NCBI GenBank assembly: GCA_018267435.1
Contig: JAFDYM010000153.1
Coordinates: 1 to 8,736 of the forward strand
Direction: 5' to 3'
From: Bacteroidota bacterium
GTDB taxonomy: Bacteria; Bacteroidota; Bacteroidia; Chitinophagales; LD1
Length of the DNA: 8,736 nucleotides
A program made the translations under genes and the position numbers. Within the stretch, counting starts at the first letter, position 1. Each line of letters opens with the position of its first letter. Of this stretch, positions 1 through 4,982 are shown in pieces. The notes beneath the pieces are model-generated. The model ran no database searches, was not told the DNA's origin, and was given only the letters and a program-made list of their open reading frames with translations.

Positions 1-2
1 CA

Positions 3-407
3 GGTAGGTTAGCTGTTACCAGTACTACACACACTCTAAATCCAAATATGGCACAAACCATTACTGTGCCTGCTGGTCAAACGGCCGAAGTATACGTTTC
101 CGTTACCATAAGCGCACGAAATACCGCTACTACATCGGGTGCTTACAGCAATGTAGATATAGTGTTGTATGCCGATGGCAACTTCTTCCCTATTGGTGGA
201 TGGACCCGCACATCGGTAGTAAACGGCAGTGCCAATAACTCCTTCGGCACCATAGCCACTAATGGCATGATTGTTTTAGGTCCTGGCAACCATACTATCG
301 ACTGCCGTTCTGCACGCACAGCAGGAACAACTTCGGTTGATATAGGAGGTAATGGATCAACCGATGCTACAGCAGGTGTAATGAATTTAATTGTAAATTA
401 TAGATAG
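3..407 (+). CDS. C-terminal part of a beta-rich, probably secreted or surface protein (5' end outside window)
   Basis: The frame is open from base 3, the first complete codon, to the TAG at 405-407. The ATG at 48 is therefore probably an internal methionine and the gene begins outside the window. The 134 visible residues are rich in Thr, Ser, Asn, Gly and Val, with alternating hydrophobic stretches such as AEVYVSVTISA and VDIVLYADG, and they end in LIVNYR. This suggests a beta-sandwich C-terminal domain, as found at the ends of secreted, adhesin-like or tail-fibre-like proteins in Bacteroidota. No catalytic motif, sorting signal or membrane segment is visible. A small exported-protein gene starts 7 bases downstream, so the two may be cotranscribed, ending at the hairpin at 679-720. 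The family is not recognised; the fold is an inference from composition. Confidence 0.7.
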   Translation, partial: GRLAVTSTTHTLNPNMAQTITVPAGQTAEVYVSVTISARNTATTSGAYSNVDIVLYADGNFFPIGGWTRTSVVNGSANNSFGTIATNGMIVLGPGNHTIDCRSARTAGTTSVDIGGNGSTDATAGVMNLIVNYR

Positions 408-414
408 GTAAAAC

Positions 415-654
415 ATGAGGGTTATGGTAATGTTGATTGTTGCGGTTGCAGCATTGTTTTTCTTGGGCAGCCAGGGTTCCGACTCTGCAGCGCGTACTGG
501 CGTAGGTGCACCTAAGCCGGTACTTACAGTAAACACATCTAATGGTACCGCTATTACTAATGCCCGCGAAAATTTTGACCCTAATGCTAAACAAAGGCAG
601 CCATTAGCTACTGACACGGTAGGCGCAATACCGGCTACACGTAATCCCAAATAA
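415..654 (+). CDS. small exported protein of unknown function, 79 aa
   Basis: ATG at 415, 7 bases after the stop of the preceding gene, with TAA at 652-654. Residues 1-18 are a short basic start followed by a hydrophobic core (VMVMLIVAVAALFFLG), which reads as a signal peptide or an N-terminal membrane anchor. The rest is polar, low in complexity and rich in Thr, Asn, Ala and Pro (for example GVGAPKPVLTVNT), so it is probably exported and largely unstructured. There is no cysteine and so no lipobox. The family is not recognised. The close spacing suggests cotranscription with the upstream beta-rich protein. A minus-strand frame also crosses this region, but it has no recognisable features and would run through the end of the hydrolase gene. 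Confidence 0.55.
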   Translation: MRVMVMLIVAVAALFFLGSQGSDSAARTGVGAPKPVLTVNTSNGTAITNARENFDPNAKQRQPLATDTVGAIPATRNPK

Positions 655-673
655 GCTTCTTTTTCCCTGACAG

Positions 674-1429
674 CTACGAAAGGAAATTCTTTACTGCGGT
701 AAAGGTTTCCTTTTTCTTTTCGTACAGGCTCATGTGCTTGCACTCACCGAAAATATATACGTGGCTAACACTCGGTAGCGGAGCTTGTTTCAGCTGTGCA
801 TCTAGCGGTGCGGCAGTATCGTCTTTACCTCCAAGTAGTAACACTGGCACTTTGCTGTTTTTAAGTACCGCGCTCTTGTCCTCGCGGTTCATCATAGCTG
901 CTGTGGCAGCAGTTACTGCCTCGGGTGTGTACTTTTCTGCTTTGGCTATCATAGCGTTTACTACTTTCTTGTTCTGCTTTAGGTAAGCCTCGTTAAACAG
1001 ATTAGGATATAGCTCTTTTACAAAAGGCTTGGTGCCATGTTTCTTTATAAAGTCGATGCTCTTTTTGCGGTTGGCCTTCTTCTCCGCATTATCGGCATAG
1101 CACTGCGAATTTATTAAGCCAAAGCCAGTAAGCATATCGCTGTGCTTTTCGGCAAAGGCTAGGGTAATGTAGCCGCCCATGCTATGGCCTAGCATTACGC
1201 AGGTTTTTACTTTTTCTGCTTTAAGCATTTCGTACACCTGTTCGGCGTACCACTCCATACTTAGCTCGGCAGTAGTTAGAGGGCTCTTGCCAAAACCCGG
1301 TAGGTCGGGCACAAGCACTTTGTGCGTTTTGCTAAGGCTGCGCACTAGGGGTGCCCACATGCTGCCTTCCTCAATAAAGCCGTGTAATAATACCACCGCC
1401 TTGCCGCGGCCTGTTACTTTGTAATGCAT
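674..1429 (-). CDS. alpha/beta-fold hydrolase, 251 aa
   Basis: Typical length for a single-domain alpha/beta hydrolase. Visible motifs are the oxyanion-hole LLHGF at residues 14-18, DLPGFGKS at 42-49, and the nucleophile elbow GHSMGG at 81-86 with Ser83 as nucleophile. The acid is probably Asp204 in the segment GGKDDTAAP, and the catalytic base is His232 in ECKHMS. A helical cap of about 90 residues, rich in Lys and Ala, lies between the core halves. No signal peptide is seen, so it is probably cytoplasmic. The substrate cannot be read from the sequence: esterase, lipase, epoxide hydrolase and C-C hydrolase activities all occur in this fold, and the motif set is closest to the esterase/peroxidase-like group. 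It starts at ATG 1427-1429, diverging from msrA across 80 bases, and ends 19 bases from the convergent small exported-protein gene. No clear promoter box was found. Confidence 0.9.
   Translation of the reverse strand: MHYKVTGRGKAVVLLHGFIEEGSMWAPLVRSLSKTHKVLVPDLPGFGKSPLTTAELSMEWYAEQVYEMLKAEKVKTCVMLGHSMGGYITLAFAEKHSDMLTGFGLINSQCYADNAEKKANRKKSIDFIKKHGTKPFVKELYPNLFNEAYLKQNKKVVNAMIAKAEKYTPEAVTAATAAMMNREDKSAVLKNSKVPVLLLGGKDDTAAPLDAQLKQAPLPSVSHVYIFGECKHMSLYEKKKETFTAVKNFLS
679..720 (+). terminator. Rho-independent terminator for the plus-strand pair, lying inside the hydrolase gene
   Basis: AAAGGAAA (679-686) pairs with TTTCCTTT (706-713). Inside it CTTTAC (689-694) pairs with GTAAAG (699-704) around the loop TGCG, with a small internal bulge. 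A T-rich run follows to 720. This is the right form for ending plus-strand transcription 25 bases after the small exported-protein gene. The same bases encode the last residues of the minus-strand hydrolase. Confidence 0.65.
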
Positions 1430-1509
1430 GGGCGTAAATGTATGTATCTTTAGTTAAACAAAATGTAAGGTGCAGCTGTTATATCCGTCTGATAATTAAA
1501 TAAAAAACC

Positions 1510-2187
1510 ATGCGCAATAAAGCATCAATACCGATATTAGTAGCGGCGCTGTTTATGAGCCTTACATCGTGTGGGCAAAAAAGCAGCAGCGCTAAAACCG
1601 AACCCACTAAAACCAAAAAGGAGACAAAAAACAATATGAGCACTGGCAAACTAGATACTATCACCTTCGGCGGCGGCTGTTTTTGGTGTACCGAAGCCAT
1701 TTTTCAACGCTTGAAAGGCGTAACCAAAGTAGAAAGCGGCTATAGCGGCGGCAGAAACAAGAATCCTACCTACAAAGAAGTATGTAGCGGCCTTACCGGC
1801 CATGCCGAGGTAATACAAGTAACCTACGACACTAGCGAAATAAGCTTGGCTGAAATACTGGAGGTGTTCTTTAAAACGCACGACCCCACCACGCTTAACA
1901 AGCAAGGTGCCGATGCGGGTACACAGTACCGTTCGGTTATTTTTTACCGCAACGAGGAACAAAAAAAAGTAGCGGAAGACATTAAGCAGGGGCTAGATAA
2001 ATCGGGCGCCTTCGATAAGCCGATAGTAACCGAAATAAGTGCCTACGATATGTTCTGGAAGGCAGAAGACTACCACCAAGACTACTACAACCAGAACAAG
2101 AACAGCAACTCGTACTGTGCCTATGTTATAGTACCGAAGATTGAAAAATTTGAGCAGTACTTTAAAGACAAGATAAAGAAACAATAG
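1510..2187 (+). CDS. msrA: peptide-methionine (S)-S-oxide reductase MsrA, lipoprotein form, 225 aa
   Basis: Reduces the S-epimer of methionine sulfoxide in proteins, repairing oxidative damage. Residues 1-20 form a lipoprotein signal peptide ending in the lipobox LTSC with Cys21, so the enzyme is probably anchored on the periplasmic side of a membrane. A Lys/Ser/Thr linker follows at about 22-45. The MsrA domain begins with FGGGCFWCTE (53-62), where Cys57 is the catalytic cysteine. GYSGG, HAEVIQVTYD, the HDPTTLNKQGADAGTQYRS segment and EDYHQDYY are all family hallmarks. Cys203 in SYCAYVI is probably the resolving cysteine. An in-frame ATG at 1636 (residue 43), just before the catalytic domain, could give a cytoplasmic form, but its spacing from the upstream GGAGA is long. 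No Shine-Dalgarno sequence precedes ATG 1510; the upstream region is AT-rich. It appears to be a single-gene unit ended by the terminator at 2208-2245. Confidence 0.95.
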   Translation: MRNKASIPILVAALFMSLTSCGQKSSSAKTEPTKTKKETKNNMSTGKLDTITFGGGCFWCTEAIFQRLKGVTKVESGYSGGRNKNPTYKEVCSGLTGHAEVIQVTYDTSEISLAEILEVFFKTHDPTTLNKQGADAGTQYRSVIFYRNEEQKKVAEDIKQGLDKSGAFDKPIVTEISAYDMFWKAEDYHQDYYNQNKNSNSYCAYVIVPKIEKFEQYFKDKIKKQ

Positions 2188-2207
2188 GCTTGTGGGGGTC
2201 TATTTCC

Positions 2208-2245
2208 AGCGCCTTTTCTACATGGTAGAAGAGGCGCTTTTTTTT
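2208..2245 (+). terminator. strong Rho-independent terminator of msrA
   Basis: A 14-base-pair stem, AGCGCCTTTTCTAC (2208-2221) with GTAGAAGAGGCGCT (2225-2238), closes a three-base loop and contains one G-U wobble. Eight T follow at 2238-2245. It lies 20 bases after the msrA stop. Confidence 0.9.
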
Positions 2246-2326
2246 ATGCGTAGGGTGTTGAACACAGATGAATACAAATGATGAAACATGGAGGATAGCC
2301 GAGAACATAGAGAATACAAGAAATGT

Positions 2327-2345
2327 TTTGGCGCGGTACTACTGT
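2327..2345 (+). repeat. left outer arm of the diverged host inverted repeat
   Basis: TTTGGCGCGGTACTACTGT is an inverted match to 6780-6798, 17 of 19 bases, including 11 consecutive identical bases (TTTGGCGCGGT). A second arm pair lies inside it, 2370-2386 against 6739-6755, 13 of 17 bases. Confidence 0.6.
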
Positions 2346-2514
2346 CCTTAGCTTGTACTGTTGGTTGCCACGCGCGCACGTACTGTAGGCATTTTATGCC
2401 TAGAAAGATAATTGCCGTCTGCTTTAGCTGACGGTTAAGAATAAAATTTAATATTTGGACTTTAGTCCAACAAGGTTTGGCTAAAGCCAGTACATAGTTG
2501 CTAGTAATCCGTTG

Positions 2515-2522
2515 ACTAAAGT
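2515..2522 (+). repeat. left target-site duplication, ACTAAAGT
   Basis: This 8-bp sequence abuts the left terminal inverted repeat and recurs in the same orientation at 6696-6703, directly beyond the right one. An 8-bp duplication is the size known for the IS1595 family. It also explains why the two flanks, when read as inverted copies, differ as AA against TT at this point: here the repeat is direct, not inverted. Confidence 0.9.
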
Positions 2523-2548
2523 GGTAACTATATACAAGTTCGACCACG
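2523..2548 (+). repeat. left terminal inverted repeat
   Basis: It begins GGTAACTATATAC and ends GACCACG. 23 of 26 bases match the right end read on the minus strand. The repeat is itself partly palindromic (GGTAACT against AGTT-cg-ACC). A further shared 9-mer, ATTCGTCCG, lies inside at 2560-2568, mirrored at 6647-6655, and may be a subterminal transposase-binding site. Confidence 0.88.
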
Positions 2549-2569
2549 TGATTTTCAACATTCGTCCGT

Positions 2570-3220
2570 TTAGACGGAAGGCTTTTTATAATTCCAATGT
2601 TTAGGAATTTCAATTTCATCTACTTTTTCATCTAACATAGCTTTTCTAAATTTTAATTCATTATAGAAAAGATATATCGCTTTTCCGTTGCTTGAATATT
2701 TAGCTAAATCATGCGACTTCCTATGTGGTGGGAAGTAAACTCTAATCCTTTTGTTTGGGTATGCATTTGTAATAAAGTCAAGTGGTGGAACTAAATCGCT
2801 GTCTGCCGATATAAGAACAAATATGTCTGTTTTGTCTTGTGCGCTATCAGCCATTAAATGAACAGATATATTTACATCAGTTCGTTTTTCCTCTGCCAAG
2901 TTAAATGACCCCTTGCATGCATTACAAGTTATAGGTTTAGTGTAGTATTTACCGTTTATAAACTCGATTCTTGCGCCGTTGATAAATTTGTTAGCCCTAA
3001 ACAATGCACTTTGGCGTTGCGCTTTGTCTGTTTTAAGTGGTACAGCAGTAAAGTATTTTACTGAAACAAGCTCCTCGTCTTGACCTAAAAACTGTTCTGC
3101 GAATTTCACTAAATCTAACCAATAGTATCTCCTCCACATCGCATTATTTCGCGCTGCGTCCTTTAACCCATTATAAAAGTTAAAGCCATCTATGTAAAAT
3201 GTAACCCTTTTTTTCGGCAT
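2570..3220 (-). CDS. NYN-domain (LabA/DUF88-like) nuclease, 216 aa, transposon cargo
   Basis: A PIN-like NYN-domain protein, a family of metal-dependent RNases. The strand-1 motif FYIDGFNFYN is at residues 8-17, with Asp11 and Asn14. KRTDV (112-116) supplies Asp115, and ISADSDLVPPLDF (137-149) supplies Asp140 and Asp142. These are the acidic residues expected around the metal site. A CNAC pair (Cys99, Cys102) lies in an insertion before the second acid and might hold a structural metal. HRKSHDLAKY (166-175) fits the last core strand and helix. The frame extends upstream to a TTG at 3250, but that start lies within a hairpin, and ATG 3218-3220 directly precedes the domain, so I chose the ATG. 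The gene is followed at once by the left transposon end. Its promoter seems independent. A role in defence or RNA turnover is inference from family and context. Confidence 0.85.
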   Translation of the reverse strand: MPKKRVTFYIDGFNFYNGLKDAARNNAMWRRYYWLDLVKFAEQFLGQDEELVSVKYFTAVPLKTDKAQRQSALFRANKFINGARIEFINGKYYTKPITCNACKGSFNLAEEKRTDVNISVHLMADSAQDKTDIFVLISADSDLVPPLDFITNAYPNKRIRVYFPPHRKSHDLAKYSSNGKAIYLFYNELKFRKAMLDEKVDEIEIPKHWNYKKPSV

Positions 3221-3271
3221 AAAAAAAGCTGCCAGTATGTCGGCAGCCAAGTCCTATCCTATTCGGATAGG
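3221..3271 (-). promoter_or_regulatory. structured leader of the NYN gene, ending in a terminator-like hairpin at the start codon
   Basis: Read on the minus strand, CCTATCC (3271-3265) pairs with GGATAGG (3259-3253). Then GCTGCC (3247-3242) pairs with GGCAGC (3233-3228) around an 8-base loop, followed by seven T (3227-3221) and directly by the ATG. The second hairpin has the form of an intrinsic terminator placed immediately before the coding region, suggesting attenuation or control of translation. The regulatory role is inferred; the structures are direct readings. Confidence 0.5.
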
Positions 3272-3286
3272 CGACGTTTTATACTG

Positions 3287-3316
3287 CAATTATAAGCAGC
3301 TAAAATATTTGTGCAA
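3287..3316 (-). promoter_or_regulatory. possible Bacteroidota-type promoter of the NYN gene
   Basis: On the minus strand, TTG (3316-3314) and TATAATTG (3294-3287) are separated by 19 bases. The -7 element has one mismatch to TAnnTTTG. Transcription would start near 3280 and give a leader of about 60 bases holding the two hairpins. The rest of 3317-3459 is AT-rich with two weak 6-bp hairpins and no gene. Confidence 0.35.
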
Positions 3317-3459
3317 GCATTTTTACTATATATAAATATCAACAAGAAATATGTTGATTGCTAATTTATATAGCAAATATACGGAGAATATTGATTTTAG
3401 GTACATCATTTCAGCTTTTTAACTACACCAAAAAAACAAAGGGAGATATTTGTCAAAAC

Positions 3460-3603
3460 TCATCTATCAATCTTAGGCATCTTCTTAGGCTTAGGATTAC
3501 CGCTAACAGATGCCTTTATAACATCTTCCCATGAGCCGTTAATGATTAACGGTTTTTCTTTTTTAGCCGACTTTTTAGCGGCTGCCTTTTTCTTAGTTGC
3601 CAT
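3460..3603 (-). CDS. small lysine-rich protein, 47 aa, unknown function
   Basis: ATG at 3601-3603 and TGA at 3460-3462. The first 17 residues are almost entirely Lys, Ala, Ser and Thr (MATKKKAAAKKSAKK). A short folded-looking stretch, PLIINGSWEDVIKASVSG, follows, then a second basic tail (NPKPKKMPK). A basic tail plus a short conserved-looking core suggests contact with nucleic acid, but the family is not one I can name with confidence. It begins 9 bases after the XRE stop and so looks like the last gene of the ribbon-helix-helix/transposase/XRE operon. Conserved spacing and a clean reading frame are the only evidence that it is translated. Confidence 0.55.
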   Translation of the reverse strand: MATKKKAAAKKSAKKEKPLIINGSWEDVIKASVSGNPKPKKMPKIDR

Positions 3604-3612
3604 AGTGCGAAT

Positions 3613-3837
3613 TTATAATAATTGCTTGGCATCTACACCAAGCACGGCGGCTATCTTCATAAGCGTAACCACATTACAGGCATTACGCCCTGTTTCAATA
3701 AAGGACAGCCCCGACCTATCCATTGGGATAGCGTCCGCAAGCTGTTCCTGTGTCATATTTAAAGCCTTTCTAGCTTTGGTTATCCTTTCGCCTATTGCCT
3801 CGATATAGGCTTGTTCAGTCTTGTTGTACTTATACAT
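3613..3837 (-). CDS. XRE-family helix-turn-helix regulator, 74 aa
   Basis: A single-domain DNA-binding protein of Cro/C1 type. The helix-turn-helix spans about residues 17-73: RITKARKALNMTQEQLADAI contains the first helices, and MDRSGLSFIETGRNACNVVTL contains the recognition helix and the usual SxIExGR signature. There is no second domain, so it is probably a repressor or an antitoxin-like regulator that works as a dimer. Its ATG overlaps the transposase stop by one base (TAATG), which indicates translational coupling. Its placement inside the transposase operon suggests control of transposition or of the neighbouring cargo promoters; the target is unknown. The length is typical of the smallest family members, so no truncation is suspected. 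Confidence 0.88.
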   Translation of the reverse strand: MYKYNKTEQAYIEAIGERITKARKALNMTQEQLADAIPMDRSGLSFIETGRNACNVVTLMKIAAVLGVDAKQLL

Positions 3838-4751
3838 TATTCAGCTATTAAGTCTTGATACTTCAAACGTCCTTCACAGTTAGTTACCGCTAGTTCAAAC
3901 TTTTCATCCTGTGCGTTTTCACGGTTGTTATACCTAAAGCTAGCTTCGTTGCAATACCTGCTAAGGTGCTTAGGGCTAACGCTGTGGTGTATGCCGTCTA
4001 TCTGCTTTTTAAGTATGTTCCAAAAGCCCTCGATTGTATTGGTGTGTATCTGCTTGTTTTCTTTGTTTACATACTCTTTACGCCTGTGGTTAACACGTTG
4101 GTGGTTATAGTTTTTGCCAACGTTTGTATAAGCATGGCTTTCGTCTGTTACCATATTGCTGTTAAGTTCTACGGTTTCAGAAATAAACGTGTCTATCTGT
4201 TCTTTGGTAACTTGTGGTATTACTTTAGTAGTAACTACACCGCCGCGCTGTACCGCGCCTATTACCATAGTTTTTGAGCCTATGCCTTTCTTTTTGTGTT
4301 CGTGTCTGTTCTTATCAGAACCACCCACAAACGTTTCGTCTATCTCAACCGTACCATTAAGTAACACAGGTGCTTTAACGGTAAGCATTTCGCGTATGCG
4401 CTGCGTTAAGAACCAAGCAGTCTTTTGGGTAACATCTAACATTTCAGCTAACTGCAAAGAAGATATGCCCTTACTGTGTGTAGTCAATATGTATGTAGCC
4501 AAGTACCACTTTGTTAAAGGCACTTTACTGTTCTCGTATATAGTGCCAACGGTAACGCTGAATTTCTTACGGCAAACCTTTTCACGGCACTTAAACACAC
4601 GGTTGTTATTGGCAAAGCGTACAACGTTTATAGATGCGCAAAATGGGCAGCACGGAGTACCGTTCCACCTAGACTGCTCCAAGTGTTCACGGCAGATTTC
4701 GTCTGTGCTGAAATGCTTTGCGAATTGTAGTATGCTCTTAAATGTTTTCAT
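3837..4751 (-). CDS. IS1595-family DDE transposase (ISXO2-like domain), 304 aa, apparently intact
   Basis: Catalyses cut-and-paste or copy transposition of the element. An N-terminal zinc ribbon is formed by CPFC (Cys35, Cys38) and CREKVC (Cys55, Cys60). A helix-turn-helix-like segment (about 96-121, GISSLQLAEMLDVTQKTAWF) follows. The catalytic core has Asp138 in VEIDETFVGG, Asp203 in MVTDESHAY and Glu241 in NTIEGFWNILKK, the DDE arrangement of ISXO2-like transposases. HLSRYCNEASFRYNNR near residues 262-277 is the usual C-terminal family block. Length and motifs agree with full-length members. Two tandem copies of GTAAGACAAA run into the start codon. The 37-base gap from the ribbon-helix-helix gene and the one-base overlap with the XRE gene indicate an operon. 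Confidence 0.93.
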   Translation of the reverse strand: MKTFKSILQFAKHFSTDEICREHLEQSRWNGTPCCPFCASINVVRFANNNRVFKCREKVCRKKFSVTVGTIYENSKVPLTKWYLATYILTTHSKGISSLQLAEMLDVTQKTAWFLTQRIREMLTVKAPVLLNGTVEIDETFVGGSDKNRHEHKKKGIGSKTMVIGAVQRGGVVTTKVIPQVTKEQIDTFISETVELNSNMVTDESHAYTNVGKNYNHQRVNHRRKEYVNKENKQIHTNTIEGFWNILKKQIDGIHHSVSPKHLSRYCNEASFRYNNRENAQDEKFELAVTNCEGRLKYQDLIAE

Positions 4752-4770
4752 TTGTCTTACTTTGTCTTAC
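4751..4770 (-). promoter_or_regulatory. tandem operator candidate at the transposase start
   Basis: Minus-strand GTAAGACAAA occurs twice in direct tandem, and the last A is the A of the transposase ATG. A partial third unit (GTAAA) lies at 4771-4775. The same 10-mer occurs in the operon promoter (4953-4962). Ribbon-helix-helix repressors commonly bind tandem short repeats. Binding here could block reading through into the transposase, or the RNA copy could affect translation. Confidence 0.55.
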
Positions 4771-4788
4771 TTTACGGGTAAAAAAATA

Positions 4789-4929
4789 TTACTTCTTATC
4801 GGTTGCCTTTTTCAGAAGTAGCTCAATCATATTACTAAGGGTGCGCTGTTCTTTCTCTGCCATTGCTTGCAGTTTCTCTTTAAGCTCAACCGTAGTACGA
4901 AAAGTGATTGTTGTTTCTTTCTCTTTCAC
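4789..4929 (-). CDS. small ribbon-helix-helix DNA-binding protein, 46 aa, GTG start
   Basis: Reading GTG (4927-4929) to TAA (4789-4791) gives a 46-residue protein beginning MKEKETTITFRTTVELKEKL. TTITFRT (6-12) is the expected beta strand, VELKEKLQAMAEKEQ (14-28) helix A, then the turn around RTLS, and NMIELLLKKA (33-42) helix B, the layout of the Arc/MetJ/CopG fold. It has no extra domain. Such proteins dimerise and repress promoters, often their own. It is the first gene of the putative operon with the transposase, and GTAAGACAAA repeats lie in its promoter and at the transposase start. An in-frame TTG further upstream lies inside the promoter box, so GTG is preferred. The start lies only four bases from the -7 box, so the message may be leaderless. 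Confidence 0.8.
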   Translation of the reverse strand: MKEKETTITFRTTVELKEKLQAMAEKEQRTLSNMIELLLKKATDKK

Positions 4930-4933
4930 GGAA

Positions 4934-4965
4934 CAAATATACAACGTTTTACTTTGTCTTACAAA
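4934..4965 (-). promoter_or_regulatory. Bacteroidota-type promoter of the ribbon-helix-helix/transposase operon with internal operator
   Basis: Minus-strand TTTG (4965-4962) and TATATTTG (4941-4934) match the -33 TTTG and -7 TAnnTTTG consensus with a 20-base gap after the TTG. The spacer begins with GTAAGACAAA (4962-4953), followed by a degenerate unit (4952-4943, 6 of 10 bases). The operator would thus cover the space between the two promoter elements, a good position for repression. The 12-base palindrome ACAAATATTTGT (4961-4972) overlaps the -33 element. Confidence 0.7.
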
Positions 4966-4982
4966 TATTTGTTGTTAATTTT

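Larger units (their letters stand above)
2246..2522. repeat. gene-free REP-like repeat region between msrA and the transposon
   Basis: No convincing gene is present. The region holds several short palindromes built on CTTTAG or CTAAAG: TAGGCAT-TTT-ATGCCTA (2386-2402, a variant without that core); CCGTC-t-GCT-tt-AGC-t-GACGG (2415-2434); TTGGACT-TT-AGTCCAA (2455-2470); TGGCT-AA-AGCCA (2478-2489); and half of the interrupted palindrome at 2509-2522. Together they resemble a REP cluster. Upstream, 2327-2345 and 2370-2386 are inverted copies of sequence beyond the transposon (6780-6798 and 6739-6755). The pre-insertion spacer between msrA and the glycosyltransferase therefore held one larger, diverged inverted-repeat structure with hairpins in its centre. 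Bases 2246-2326 show nothing recognisable. Confidence 0.7.

Noticed and set aside
387..743. 118-codon minus-strand frame opposite the small exported-protein gene
   Set aside because: It overlaps the end of the hydrolase gene in another frame and has no recognisable motif. The plus-strand frame has a signal peptide and a terminator after it.
2386..2527. CRISPR array
   Set aside because: The palindromes have different arms and irregular spacing, with no repeated unit of CRISPR length and no cas genes.
2218..2619. 133-codon minus-strand frame over the msrA terminator and REP region
   Set aside because: It runs through the terminator, the REP palindromes, the insertion junction and the end of the NYN gene, and its sequence shows no domain. 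It is a chance frame.
3613..3837. XRE protein and lysine-rich protein as a toxin-antitoxin pair
   Set aside because: The lysine-rich protein has no toxin motif and follows the regulator inside the transposase operon. The sequence alone does not support it.
4156..4821. 221-codon plus-strand frame opposite the transposase
   Set aside because: It is antisense to an intact, motif-complete transposase and its composition (Ser, Cys, Leu, Val) is what the complement of that gene would give.
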